A program made the position numbers and the translations under genes. Positions 46,254-54,893 of a DNA stretch of 54,990 nt are shown piece after piece. The stretch spans positions 1 to 54,990 of the forward strand of contig JAEWPH010000070.1 of the NCBI GenBank assembly GCA_023460715.1. The letters are read 5' to 3'. Origin of the DNA: Pseudomonadota bacterium (GTDB lineage Bacteria; Pseudomonadota; Gammaproteobacteria; Burkholderiales; Burkholderiaceae_C). Every line of letters begins with the position of its first letter. The stretch's first letter is position 1. The notes under the pieces were generated by a model. That model saw only the letters and a program-made list of their open reading frames with translations. It was not told the origin of the DNA and did not search any database.

Positions 46254-47441
46254 TCACAGGTACTTGAGCCAGGCGATGTCCTTGCGGCGGGCCTTGAAGC
46301 GGCCGAAGGCCCGCACCGGCCCATACAGCGCCAACGCCAGCAGCACCGCGCACAGCCACACGCCCCCCATGCCGTCGAAGCCGAAGTAGCGGCCCTGGTT
46401 GAAGCCCCAGATGCCCACCGCCGCCAGGTACAGCAGCTTCAGCAAGTACAGGTGGAGCAGATAGAAGAACATGGGCGCGGCCCCGAACACGGCCAGCACG
46501 CCGAGCCAGCGCGCCGGCTGGCGCCGCTCGAAGACCCACAGCGCCAGCAGGCCGATGCCCAGCGTCAGCAGCAGGAACAGCAGCGAGGGCGGGTACTTGG
46601 TGACGTTCAGAAAGCCCATCACCGTGCGCAGCGGCGTGGAGCCGGCGGTCCAGGGAGCTTCGCCGTAGCCGTTCAAGGCCCGCAGCACGGCAAAGCCCAC
46701 CAGCCATGCCACGCCCCAGGCCAGCAACCGGCGCTGCCGCAGGGCCGGCGCCGCACTCCCCACAAACCAGGGCCCCGCGGCATACCCCAGCGCGATCACG
46801 CCGATCCATGGCAGCAGCGGGTACGAGGTGCGCAGCCGCAGCGCCTCCCCCAGTTCGATCCAGCCGCGGTCGTGCAGCACCGCCCAGGGGATGTGCATGG
46901 CGTGGCCGGGGTCGAAATGTAGCCCGTCCAGCAGGTTGTGCCCGGCCACCAGCGCCAGGCCCACCACGATCAGCACCGGCCGGGGCAGCCACAGCAGGGC
47001 CGACAGCGCCAGCATGCTCAGGCCGATGACCCAGATGACCTGCAGGTACAGCACCTGGGGCGGAAACTGGAAGGTCCAGGCAAAGTTGACCAGCGTCAAC
47101 TCAAGCACAACCAGGAACAGGCCGCGCTGGGCCAGGAACGTGGCGGCCGCGGCCCGGCTGTCGACCTTGTTCGCGCCGTACAGGCAGGCCGACAGCCCGG
47201 TGAGGAAGACGAACACCGGAGCACACACATGGGCCAGCAGCCGGCTGAAGAACAAGGCCGGCTCGGTGGCCGCGACATCCATCGGGTCGCCGACCTGGTG
47301 GTGGAGATAGAAGGTCTCCCGCACATGGTCCAGCAACATGAACAGGATCACCAGGCCGCGCAGGGCATCGATGGACTGCAGGCGCCCGCCCAGGGCGGAG
47401 CCCGGGAAGGACAGCGGAGCGGAGGCAGAAGGCGGGTGCAT
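46254..47441 (-). CDS. DUF1624 (heparan-alpha-glucosaminide acetyltransferase-like) membrane protein
   Basis: A 395-aa inner-membrane protein with about ten helices. The N-terminal RLQSIDALRGLVILFMLLDHVRE motif (residues 20-42, with the conserved Asp-Ala-Leu-Arg-Gly and Asp-His) is diagnostic for DUF1624/HGSNAT-like acyltransferases. Such proteins may pass acetyl groups from cytoplasmic acetyl-CoA to a periplasmic sugar, but the acceptor here is unknown. I start at the ATG on the complement of 47441. Upstream sequence in frame is Arg- and Pro-rich and unlike the family. A 79-base gap separates it from the Bcr/CflA gene. Confidence 0.85.
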   Translation of the reverse strand: MHPPSASAPLSFPGSALGGRLQSIDALRGLVILFMLLDHVRETFYLHHQVGDPMDVAATEPALFFSRLLAHVCAPVFVFLTGLSACLYGANKVDSRAAAATFLAQRGLFLVVLELTLVNFAWTFQFPPQVLYLQVIWVIGLSMLALSALLWLPRPVLIVVGLALVAGHNLLDGLHFDPGHAMHIPWAVLHDRGWIELGEALRLRTSYPLLPWIGVIALGYAAGPWFVGSAAPALRQRRLLAWGVAWLVGFAVLRALNGYGEAPWTAGSTPLRTVMGFLNVTKYPPSLLFLLLTLGIGLLALWVFERRQPARWLGVLAVFGAAPMFFYLLHLYLLKLLYLAAVGIWGFNQGRYFGFDGMGGVWLCAVLLALALYGPVRAFGRFKARRKDIAWLKYL

Positions 47442-47680
47442 GGGCCAAGGGCCGCTCGTCCGTCCGGTCGCCGGCAGCGGCCACCCGCGACGATCGACGG
47501 GATCGTGCGCGGGCAGGCCGGCCGGCAGTCCCCGCACGGGCGAGCGGGATCAACAAAGGGCCCACATTCTGCCCGCGGGCCAGGGGCTTGCCGCAGAATG
47601 CACCCACGGCCCGCTCCCCGGGCCCGCAGGCCCGGCACCCCGGCCCTCCCGCAGACGCACGCCCTGGAAGGCCCTTCACC

Positions 47681-48367
47681 ATGCAGACCTTGCGTTCTAT
47701 TCGCTCCCTGGACCGCCGTCACACCGCCATGGCCCGCCGCGGTGCGGCCGCCGCCCTTTCCCTCCTCGCCGCACTGCTACTGCCCTGCGCAGCCCAGGGC
47801 CAGGGCACGGCAGCCACACCCGCCAAACCGCCCGCCTCCGCACCGGCCACCACCTTCACCCTGTCGCCCGACGGCACCTTGGTGATCGACGCACGCACCC
47901 ATCTGGCCTGGCCCCGCTGCGTGGAAGGCATGCGCTGGAACGGCAAGACCTGCACCGGCACGGCACAGCTATTCACCTACGCCCAGGCCCAGGCGCTGGC
48001 CAAGGAACGCTGGAAGGCCGAGGACGTGCGCTGGCGCCTGCCCCGGGTGAACGAGCTGCGCCGCTTGGTCAACCGGTCGGTCCAGCCGCCGACGCTGGAC
48101 CCGGTGCTGTTCCCGGCCACCCCGATGGAATGGCACTGGACCGGCACGGCCAGCATCAATACCGCCACGGTGAACCCCTACGCCTACGGCAATGTGCAGC
48201 GCGGCGGACAGGGAGAGAGCGGAATGTCGGCGCAGAAAGGCTGGGCGGTGGACATGGAAACCGGCGAGACCACGGGCAACATGGGCAAGGGAACGCAGTT
48301 GCCCGTGCGGCTGGTACGGCCCCAGCCCACGGCGGGCCCGCAAGAACCGTCGCCCGCATCGCCCTAG
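47681..48367 (+). CDS. Exported DUF1566 (Lcl-type) domain protein
   Basis: A 228-aa protein with a signal peptide (ALSLLAALLLPCAAQGQG, cleavage near residue 40) and one DUF1566 domain (about 58-215). Domain signs are VIDARTHLAWPRCVEGMRW, FTYAQAQALAKE, WRLPRVNELRRLVNRS and EWHWTGTASIN. DUF1566 is related to the Legionella collagen-like protein C-terminal domain and to FGE-like folds; binding to polysaccharide is proposed for some members. GGAAGG lies about ten bases before the ATG. It ends 14 bases from the convergent EAL gene. Confidence 0.85.
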   Translation: MQTLRSIRSLDRRHTAMARRGAAAALSLLAALLLPCAAQGQGTAATPAKPPASAPATTFTLSPDGTLVIDARTHLAWPRCVEGMRWNGKTCTGTAQLFTYAQAQALAKERWKAEDVRWRLPRVNELRRLVNRSVQPPTLDPVLFPATPMEWHWTGTASINTATVNPYAYGNVQRGGQGESGMSAQKGWAVDMETGETTGNMGKGTQLPVRLVRPQPTAGPQEPSPASP

Positions 48368-48381
48368 GCGAGGGCTGCGGC

Positions 48382-49152
48382 TCAGGGCCAGAGGACGGCG
48401 GGCAGCGCTTCGACCGCAGGCCGGGCGAACAGGTAGCCCTGGAACAGGTGCACGCCCATGCCCTGCAGCGTCTGCAGTTCGGCCGCCGTCTCCACACCCT
48501 CGGCCACCACGCCGATCTGCAGCGCGGCGCAGATGCCCACCACGCCCTGCACGATGGCCTGGCGCACGCCGTCGGTGTCGATGCCGCGCAGCAGCGACAT
48601 GTCGATCTTGATCACGTCGGGCTGGAAGTCGGCCAGCAGCTCCAGCCCGGCATAGCCCGCGCCGAAGTCGTCGATCGCCGTGCCGAAGCCATGGCGCCGG
48701 TACGAGCGCATGATGTTCTTGAGGTGCAGCTTGTCCACCACATGCTCCTGCTCCGCCACCTCGAAGGCGATGCGGTGCAGCGGAAAGCCGGAGCGCTCGG
48801 CTGCGGCCAGCGTGGCGCGGATGCAGGCCTCCGGCTGGTAGACGGCGTTGGGCAGAAAGTTGATGTTCAGCCGGCAGGCGATGCCGAGCCGCTGGGCCAG
48901 CTCGATGGCCTTCACCCGGCAGGCCTGGTCGAAGGTGTAGCGGTTCTCGGCCGTCACCTGCTGCAGGATGTGGCCAGCACCGGCACCATCCTTGCCGCGC
49001 ACCAGGGCCTCATAGGCCACCACGCTGCGCTCTCGCACATCGACGATGGGCTGGAACGCCATCGTGAATTCGAAGCCCAGATCCTGCCCGTCCCGGCACG
49101 AGCGGCAAGGCGGAATGGGAGCGGGAGCCGGAAGGTGTGCGGGGAGTGCCAT
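48382..49152 (-). CDS. EAL-domain protein, probable c-di-GMP phosphodiesterase
   Basis: A 256-aa protein almost entirely EAL. The N-terminus carries a C-x-x-C pair (PCRSC, near residue 16) of the kind seen in short YdiV/BlrP1-like EAL proteins, which could bind metal or sense redox. Catalytic marks are all present: YEALVRG, NINFLP, FEVAEQEHV, DDFGAGYAG, KIDMSL, AEGVET and FQGYLFARP. It has no transmembrane or receiver domain. Its upstream region is occupied by the inverted-repeat element at 49239-49576. Confidence 0.9.
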   Translation of the reverse strand: MALPAHLPAPAPIPPCRSCRDGQDLGFEFTMAFQPIVDVRERSVVAYEALVRGKDGAGAGHILQQVTAENRYTFDQACRVKAIELAQRLGIACRLNINFLPNAVYQPEACIRATLAAAERSGFPLHRIAFEVAEQEHVVDKLHLKNIMRSYRRHGFGTAIDDFGAGYAGLELLADFQPDVIKIDMSLLRGIDTDGVRQAIVQGVVGICAALQIGVVAEGVETAAELQTLQGMGVHLFQGYLFARPAVEALPAVLWP

Positions 49153-49238
49153 GGCCGCAGCTTACGCGCTGGGCGCCGACCTGCACGCAGGACATGGCCG
49201 CACAAATGCCAGGCCTTGCGGGCCCGCCCAGCCACTTG

Positions 49239-49306
49239 CAACGTGCTGGCGATCTCCCGGGGGGCCGGGTTGGAACGCCCGTCCCCTGAGACCGTCAACC
49301 CGTTCC
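49239..49306. repeat. Degenerate short copy of the inverted-repeat element
   Basis: AACGTGCTGGCGATCTCCCG (from 49240) resembles the left end of the full element, and CCCCTGAGACCGTCAACCCG (from 49283, running on to GTTC at 49305) resembles its right end. The two are only about 20 bases apart, so the centre is missing. It lies directly beside the full element at 49308. Confidence 0.5.
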
Positions 49307-49307
49307 A

Positions 49308-49576
49308 AGAACGTGTTGACGATCTCCCTGGGGCCGCGCAGTGGGGTTTGCGGGAGGGGATGCAAGGCGCGGTGCGCTGCCAATAGCTCGGCTATTGGCA
49401 AGCGCCGCAACGCCGCAGACCGCCCGCAAACGCCACTGCCCGAAGGGTTGGAGCGAAATCGGGCGATTGAACGCCTCGAATGCTTGCATGGGCACGAGCC
49501 CATGCGGCGCATACGAAGCGTCCACTCCTCCCGATTGCGCTTCAACGCGACCCCTGCGAGATCGTAAACACGTTCT
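49308..49576. mobile_element. MITE-like element with 26-bp inverted ends and two hairpins
   Basis: The left end (49308-49333) and the right end (49551-49576) are inverted repeats matching at 23 of 26 positions, starting AGAACGTGTT. Inside are two long imperfect hairpins. One runs from 49339-49354 paired with 49423-49438 (15 of 16) to a central GCCAATAGC-TCG-GCTATTGGC. The other is centred on GCATGGGC-ACGA-GCCCATGC (49486-49505), with outer arms near 49462-49476 and 49510-49524. There is no coding capacity. No target-site duplication is obvious. The right end runs into the LysR stop codon. I do not know a named family for it. Confidence 0.55.
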
Positions 49577-50472
49577 CAGCGCCGGCTCATCAGCGTCCAG
49601 AGCGTCTCGGCCAGCGCGCCCAGGCGGCGCTTGGGGCGGTACAGGCGCACATCGAAGCGGATCTCCATGCGCTTGTCGCCGGCGGCGGCCAGGCGGCCCG
49701 CCTTCACGTCGGCATGCGCCATCGACCACGGCAGCCACGACACGCCCAGGCCCTTGAGCACGTATTCGTAGTGCGCATCGGGCGAATCGCATTCCACCAG
49801 CCGCTGCAGGCGCGGCGCCGCGCGGTGGTTGGCCAGGTGGTCTTCCACCAGCCGGCCCAGGGCCAGGGTGCGGGCATACGCCACGTAGGGCACGGGGCCG
49901 TCCTGCGCGGCGAAGCGGAACACCGGCGCGCCGCTGGCGTCCGCACGCGACAGCGGCACCAGCCGGTCGCTGGCCAGCGTCAGGTGCGAGAACTGGCGCG
50001 CGTCCAGCGGCACCACCAGTGTGGGGTGGTGGTAGATGAGGGAGAAGTCGGCCTCGCCGCGCTGCATCTCGCCCACGGCCTCGGCCAGGGTGCGCGTGAG
50101 GATGCGCAGCTCGCCGTCGGCCAGCACCGGGCGCAGGCGCACCAGCAGGTCGGCCACCACGGTGCGCGCCAGCGTGCGGCCCGTGGCCAGCGTGACGGTG
50201 CGCGCCTGTCGGCCGGCGACGGCCTGCATCTCTTCATGCGACTGCGCGAGGTTGCGCGCCATCTGCTCGGCGCTGTCCAGCAGCACCTGGCCCGCGGGCG
50301 TGAGCCGCACGGGCCCGCCGCCGCGCTCGACCAGCGGCGTGCCGGCCCAGGCCTCCAGCGAGCGGATGCGCCGGCCGAACGCCGGGTGGGTGACATGGCG
50401 CAGTTCCGCCGCGCGCGTGAAGCTGCGCTCCTGCGCCAGCAGGATGAAGTCTTCCAGCCACTTGAGCTGCAT
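49576..50472 (-). CDS. LysR-family transcriptional regulator
   Basis: A 298-aa regulator with an N-terminal winged helix (LKWLEDFILLAQERSFTRAA, positions 3-22, then RRIRSLEAWAGTPLVERG) and a C-terminal effector-binding domain (TVTLATGRTLARTVV from about residue 92). Compared with usual LysR proteins the helix 3 segment reads HVTHPAFGRRIR, a recognisable variant (Pro-Ala-Phe in place of Pro-Ala-Val-Ser). The TGA stop begins inside the last base of the inverted-repeat element. The gene follows pyrF by 17 bases on the same strand, an unusual partner, so its target is not evident. Confidence 0.88.
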   Translation of the reverse strand: MQLKWLEDFILLAQERSFTRAAELRHVTHPAFGRRIRSLEAWAGTPLVERGGGPVRLTPAGQVLLDSAEQMARNLAQSHEEMQAVAGRQARTVTLATGRTLARTVVADLLVRLRPVLADGELRILTRTLAEAVGEMQRGEADFSLIYHHPTLVVPLDARQFSHLTLASDRLVPLSRADASGAPVFRFAAQDGPVPYVAYARTLALGRLVEDHLANHRAAPRLQRLVECDSPDAHYEYVLKGLGVSWLPWSMAHADVKAGRLAAAGDKRMEIRFDVRLYRPKRRLGALAETLWTLMSRR

Positions 50473-50489
50473 GGCGGGCAGCCCGGCGG

Positions 50490-51314
50490 TCAGGCCCGGG
50501 CGGCGTTCAGCGTGTCGCGCGTGGCGAGGGCGGCGGCGCGTGCGGCCGCCGCGAAGTCGTCGCCCTGCGACGCATACAGGATGGCGCGCGAGGAGTTGAC
50601 GATGATCGGCCCGTTCTCGCGCAGGCCGGCGCGCACGGTGGCCACGGCGTCGCCACCCTGGGCGCCCACGCCGGGGATCAGCAGGGGTAGCGTGGGGGCG
50701 AGTTCGCGCACGCGCTCGATCTCCTGCGGGCGCGTGGCGCCCACCACCAGGCCCAGCTGGCCGTTGGTGTTCCACGGCCCCTGCGACAGCGCAGCGATGT
50801 GTTCGAACATGCGGGGCTGGCCGGGCACGTCGGCCAGCGCGCGGGCCTGCAGATCGTCGCCGCCCGGGTTGGAGGTGCGGCACAGCAGGAAGGCGCTCTT
50901 GCCGTGGTAGGCCAGGTAGGGCGAGATCGAGTCGAAGCCCATGAAGGGCGACAGCGTGACCGAGTCGGCGCCGTAGCGCTCGAAGGCCTCCTTGGCGTAC
51001 TGCTCGGCGGTGGAGCCGATGTCGCCGCGCTTGGCGTCCAGGATCACCGGCACGTGCGGGGCGTTGGCGCGCATGTGCTGCATCAGGCGTTCGAGCTGGT
51101 CTTCGGCGCGGTGCGCGGCGAAGTAGGCGATCTGCGGCTTGAAGGCGCAGGCTAGGTCGGCCGTGGCATCGACGATGGCGGCGCAGAAGTCGTAGATCTT
51201 GTGCGCGCTGCCTTGCAGCGGGGCGGGGAAGCGCGTGGGTTCGGGGTCCAGGCCCACGCACAGCATGGAGGCGTTCTGCGTGGTGGCGTCGCGCAGCATG
51301 TCGATGAAGGTCAT
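50490..51314 (-). CDS. pyrF: Orotidine 5'-phosphate decarboxylase
   Basis: A 274-aa cytoplasmic enzyme converting OMP to UMP, the last step of de novo pyrimidine synthesis. It belongs to the longer type 2 class, with [14 protein letters not shown] near residue 17, [11 protein letters not shown] near 58 and the catalytic [15 protein letters not shown] near 93. The phosphate-binding [13 protein letters not shown] and PGVGAQGGD are near 190-220. The ATG on the complement of 51314 fits the family. It diverges from the EamA exporter gene. Confidence 0.95.
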   Translation of the reverse strand: MTFIDMLRDATTQNASMLCVGLDPEPTRFPAPLQGSAHKIYDFCAAIVDATADLACAFKPQIAYFAAHRAEDQLERLMQHMRANAPHVPVILDAKRGDIGSTAEQYAKEAFERYGADSVTLSPFMGFDSISPYLAYHGKSAFLLCRTSNPGGDDLQARALADVPGQPRMFEHIAALSQGPWNTNGQLGLVVGATRPQEIERVRELAPTLPLLIPGVGAQGGDAVATVRAGLRENGPIIVNSSRAILYASQGDDFAAAARAAALATRDTLNAARA

Positions 51315-51405
51315 GGCCGGGATTGTAGAAGGCGCCCCCCCCTGGCGCCGGCCAGGTGCCGCGCACGACTGCGCGGGCCGTGCCATGGCGGCACAATGCG
51401 CGCCC

Positions 51406-52287
51406 ATGCCCGCCCTCACCTCCCGCCAGCTGCTCGTCCTAGTCCTCCTGACCCTGGTCTGGGGGCTGAACTGGCCGGTAATGAAGCTGGGCGTGACGGG
51501 CTTTCCGCCGCTCACCTTCCGCGCGCTGGTGCTGGGCCTGGGGCTGCCGCTGCTCGGCGTGGTGCTGGTGGCCCTGCGCGTGCCCTTCGCCGTGCCGCGG
51601 GCCTACTGGGGGCCCCTGGCCGGCCTGGGCCTGGCCAACATGGTGGTGTGGCATGTGCTGGCCATCCTGGCCATTCCCGAACTCTCCAGCGGCCGCGCCG
51701 CCATCCTGGGCTACACCATGCCCATCTTCTCGGCCCTGCTGGGCGCGGCCTGTTTCGGCGAGCGCCTGGCGCCCCGCGCCTGGGCCGGCGTGGCCGCGGC
51801 GGCGGGCGGCGTGCTCTTGCTGTTGTGGCACGAGCTGAGCGCGCTCGGCGGGCGGCCCTTCGGCGTGCTGCTGATGCTGTCTGCCGCGGCCGGCTGGGGC
51901 CTGGGCACGCAGCTGCTGCGGCGCAGCGCCATTCCGGTGCCCACGCTCACGCTGTCGTTCTGGATGACGGTGCAGACCCTGGCGGTGCTGGCCATTCTCT
52001 CGGTGCTGTTCGAGCAGAGCCGCTGGGTGGCGCCCACGCCGACCGTGTGGGGCGCCGTGCTCTACAACGCCGTGCTGGCCTTCGGCTTCGCGCAGCCGGC
52101 GTGGTTCTACCTGGCGCGCGGGCTGCCGCCGGTGGCCTCCACGCTGTCGGTGATGTTCATCCCGGTGCTGGGCGTGTTCAGCGGCGCGCTGTGGCTGGGC
52201 GAGCGGCTGCACTGGCAGGACTGGGCCGCCGTCGCGCTCATGGTGGCCGCCATCGCCTCGGTGCTGTGGCCGGGCCGGCGCGCCTGA
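51406..52287 (+). CDS. EamA-family (DMT) transporter
   Basis: A 293-aa membrane protein with ten predicted helices in two EamA repeats. The first begins [19 protein letters not shown], with [22 protein letters not shown] near residue 95. The second begins near residue 150, with [24 protein letters not shown] near 247. Relatives export amino acids or metabolites; the substrate is unknown. I start at the ATG at 51406. Upstream ATGs at 51385 would add a short polar tail. Confidence 0.88.
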   Translation: MPALTSRQLLVLVLLTLVWGLNWPVMKLGVTGFPPLTFRALVLGLGLPLLGVVLVALRVPFAVPRAYWGPLAGLGLANMVVWHVLAILAIPELSSGRAAILGYTMPIFSALLGAACFGERLAPRAWAGVAAAAGGVLLLLWHELSALGGRPFGVLLMLSAAAGWGLGTQLLRRSAIPVPTLTLSFWMTVQTLAVLAILSVLFEQSRWVAPTPTVWGAVLYNAVLAFGFAQPAWFYLARGLPPVASTLSVMFIPVLGVFSGALWLGERLHWQDWAAVALMVAAIASVLWPGRRA

Positions 52288-52434
52288 CGCTCTGTCGCCC
52301 CCATACCCGGCCCCTGCGGCGGGATAAGCATGCCGCAAGGCACATGCCGGTGGCCGATTCCTAGAATGGGACGGTCAGGCTTGCGCTCGCCAGGGCGCGC
52401 AGCCGCGTCCCTTACCGCACAGGAGATTTCCCGC

Positions 52435-53070
52435 ATGCAACTCACCAGCCACAGCTTCCAGGATGGCCAGGCCATCCCCGGCGAATTCGCCTTCGCCGTG
52501 CCCGATGCGGCCGCGCACGTCGCGCTGTCTGCCAACCGCAACCCGCACCTGGCCTGGAGCGGCGCGCCGGCCGGCACGCAGTCGTTCGTCGTGGTCTGCC
52601 ACGATCCGGACGTGCCCAGCCAGGGCGACGACGTGAACCAGGAAGGACGCACCGTGCCCGCCAGCCTGCCGCGGGTGGACTTCTTCCACTGGCTGCTGCT
52701 GGACATTCCGGCCGACCGCGCCGAAATCGCCGCCGGCGCCCACGCGGACGGCGTCACGCCGCGCGGCAAGCCCGGCCCTGCCGCGCCCGAAGGCCTGCGC
52801 CACGGCATCAACGACTACACCGGCTGGTTCGCAGGCGACGACGACATGCGGGGCGACTACTACGGCTACGACGGCCCCTGCCCGCCGTGGAACGACGCCA
52901 TCGTCCACCACTACGTGTTCACGGTGTACGCGCTGGGCACGCCCACGCTGCAGGTCGACGGCCCGCTCACCGGCGCCAACGTGCGCGCCGCGCTGGCGAA
53001 GGCACCGGTGCTGGGGCAGGCCAGCCTGACCGGCCTGTACACGCTGAATCCGGCCGTCGCCTTGCCTTGA
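52435..53070 (+). CDS. YbhB/YbcL-type PEBP-family protein
   Basis: A 211-aa Raf-kinase-inhibitor-like (phosphatidylethanolamine-binding) protein of the bacterial YbhB group. Signs are NPHLAWSGAPAGTQSFVVVCHDPDVPS (positions 31-57, with the D-P-D motif), FFHWLLLDIPA near 83, YYGYDGPCPPWND near 142 and HHYVFTVYAL near 158. No signal peptide, so cytoplasmic. AGGAGA at 52421 lies eight bases before the ATG. The role in bacteria is not settled. A strong terminator follows 41 bases after the stop. Confidence 0.92.
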   Translation: MQLTSHSFQDGQAIPGEFAFAVPDAAAHVALSANRNPHLAWSGAPAGTQSFVVVCHDPDVPSQGDDVNQEGRTVPASLPRVDFFHWLLLDIPADRAEIAAGAHADGVTPRGKPGPAAPEGLRHGINDYTGWFAGDDDMRGDYYGYDGPCPPWNDAIVHHYVFTVYALGTPTLQVDGPLTGANVRAALAKAPVLGQASLTGLYTLNPAVALP

Positions 53071-53110
53071 CGGCGCAGGCGTCCCGACAGCGGCGCGTGC
53101 ACGAATGAAG

Positions 53111-53148
53111 AAGAGCCCGCAGGCTGGGTGCCGGCGGGCTCTTGTTTT
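53111..53148. terminator. Intrinsic terminator, usable in both directions
   Basis: AAGAGCCCGC (53111-53120) pairs perfectly with GCGGGCTCTT (53134-53143), followed by GTTTTGA. On the other strand TCTTCATTC follows. It separates the PEBP gene from convergent pgk. Confidence 0.8.
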
Positions 53149-53203
53149 GATAGCTGCCTGCGCTTGCTGGACAAGCGCCGGAGGCCTAAAAGGCTCTGAA
53201 AAA
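53149..53203 (+). repeat. Dispersed repeat copy between terminator and pgk
   Basis: Reads GATAGCTGCCTGCGCTTGCT, then GGACAAGCGCCGGAGGCC and TAAAAGGCTCTGAA. It is the best-preserved of the four copies in the window, with TGCGCTTG/CAAGCGC and AGGCC/GGCT inverted pairs. It lies 17 bases from the end of pgk. Confidence 0.65.
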
Positions 53204-53219
53204 AGCGGGTCGCCGGCCC

Positions 53220-54413
53220 TCAGCCGTTGGCGCGCTTTTGCAGGATCTCGAAGGCCGGCAGCGTCTTGCCTTCCAGCACTTCCAGGAAGGCGCCGCCGCC
53301 CGTGGAGATGTAGCCCACGTCCTTCTCGATGCCGTACTTGGCGATGGCGGCCAGCGTGTCGCCGCCGCCGGCGATGCTGAAGGCCGGCGAGGCGGCGATC
53401 GCCTGGGCGATGGCCTTGGTGCCGTTCTCGAACGCGGCGAACTCGAACACGCCCACTGGGCCGTTCCAGACGATGGTGCCGGCGGCCTTGAGCTGCGCGG
53501 CCAGCTTCTGGGCCGTCTCGGGGCCGATGTCCAGAATCAGGTCGTCATCGGCCACGTCGCTGGCGGCCTTGATGGTGGCGGGCGCATCGGCGGCGAAGGT
53601 CTTGGCGACGACCACGTCGGTGGGGATCGGCACCTCGGCGCCACGCGCCTTCATGGCGTCGATCACGGCGCGGGCCTCGTCCAGCAAATCGGGCTCGGCC
53701 AGGCTCTTGCCGATCTTGAGACCCGCAGCCAGCATGAAGGTGTTGGCGATGCCGCCGCCCACGATGAGCTGGTCCACCTTGTCGGCCAGGCTCTTCAGGA
53801 TGGTGAGCTTGGTGGACACCTTGCTGCCCGCCACGATGGCAGCCAGCGGGCGGGCCGGCTGGGCCAGCGCCTTGGTGATGGCGTCGATCTCGGCCGACAG
53901 CAGCGGGCCGGCGCTGGCGATGGGCGCGTATTCGGCGATGCCGTAGGTCGTGCCCTCGGCGCGGTGGGCGGTGCCGAAGGCATCGTTCACGTAGATGTCG
54001 CACAGCTGGGCCATCTTCTTCGCCAGCTCGGGCGCGTTCTTCTTCTCGCCCTTGTTCACACGGCAGTTTTCCAGCAGCACGACCTGGCCGGGCTGCACCG
54101 TGACGCCATCGACCCAGTCCGCCACCAGCGGCACCTCGCGGCCCAGCAGCTCGGACAGGCGCGCGGCCACGGGGGCCAGCGAGTCGGAGGGCTGGAACGC
54201 GCCTTCGGTCGGGCGGCCGAGGTGGCTGGTCACCATCACGGCGGCGCCGGCGTCCAGTGCCATCTGGATGCAGGGGACCGAGGCGCGGATGCGCGTGTCT
54301 TCGGTGATGCGGCCGGCATCGTCCTGCGGCACGTTCAGATCGGCACGGATGAACACGCGTTGGCCACGGGCCTTGCCTTGGGAACAGAGGTCAGAAAAGC
54401 GAAGAATGTGCAT
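53220..54413 (-). CDS. pgk: Phosphoglycerate kinase
   Basis: A 397-aa glycolytic enzyme moving a phosphate between 1,3-bisphosphoglycerate and ADP. The N-terminal [13 protein letters not shown] (near residue 19) and TSHLGRP (near 62) bind the sugar phosphate. The C-terminal domain carries [13 protein letters not shown] near 215, [19 protein letters not shown] near 325 and the GGGDTLAAI nucleotide loop near 357. Length and motifs are normal. The ATG on the complement of 54413 lacks a clear ribosome site. No gapA or other glycolytic gene is next to it within the window. Confidence 0.96.
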   Translation of the reverse strand: MHILRFSDLCSQGKARGQRVFIRADLNVPQDDAGRITEDTRIRASVPCIQMALDAGAAVMVTSHLGRPTEGAFQPSDSLAPVAARLSELLGREVPLVADWVDGVTVQPGQVVLLENCRVNKGEKKNAPELAKKMAQLCDIYVNDAFGTAHRAEGTTYGIAEYAPIASAGPLLSAEIDAITKALAQPARPLAAIVAGSKVSTKLTILKSLADKVDQLIVGGGIANTFMLAAGLKIGKSLAEPDLLDEARAVIDAMKARGAEVPIPTDVVVAKTFAADAPATIKAASDVADDDLILDIGPETAQKLAAQLKAAGTIVWNGPVGVFEFAAFENGTKAIAQAIAASPAFSIAGGGDTLAAIAKYGIEKDVGYISTGGGAFLEVLEGKTLPAFEILQKRANG

Positions 54414-54557
54414 GGTTGCTGAGGGGCCGCGAAGGCGTGGGAAGGTTGGAAAACACTGCGCCGCATTGTAGGCGGCACGTGGTAACCGACTGGTAACCGC
54501 GCCTCTGGGCTGGGGCGGCGCCCGCCCGCCCGCACTTGCGCCGTCCCTCGGCGGACG

Positions 54558-54893
54558 CTACCAGCCCAGGCCGATGTGCAGCGGCAGGTAGATCGCCATG
54601 CCCACGACGATGGTGCCCAGGATGTCGCGGCGCCAGAAGTAGTAGCCCACGGCGCAGACGACGGCGGGCAGGCGCGCGTCCACCACGGTGTGGATGAAAC
54701 GGCCCTGCGTCATCAGCAGTTCGGGCGCGATCACGGCCGTGAGCGCGGCCAGCGGCGCGTACTTGAGGCCGCGCTTGAGCCAGTCCGGCAGCGGCAGCTC
54801 GCGCTCGGGAATCATGAAGAACGCCCGCGAGACCAGGGTGATCACGGCCAGGCCGACGATGGCGATGACGGTTTCGACGCTGTCCCAGTTCAT
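54558..54893 (-). CDS. azlD: AzlD-family branched-chain amino-acid exporter subunit
   Basis: A 111-aa membrane protein with about four helices (VIAIVGLAVITLVSRAFFMI, then AALTAVIAPELLM, then the pair near the C-terminus). With the larger AzlC it forms an exporter of branched-chain amino acids. GLAVITLVSRAFF and LKYAPLAALTAVIAPEL are characteristic. Its ATG overlaps the azlC stop as ATGA. A 144-base gap without a gene separates it from pgk. Confidence 0.9.
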   Translation of the reverse strand: MNWDSVETVIAIVGLAVITLVSRAFFMIPERELPLPDWLKRGLKYAPLAALTAVIAPELLMTQGRFIHTVVDARLPAVVCAVGYYFWRRDILGTIVVGMAIYLPLHIGLGW

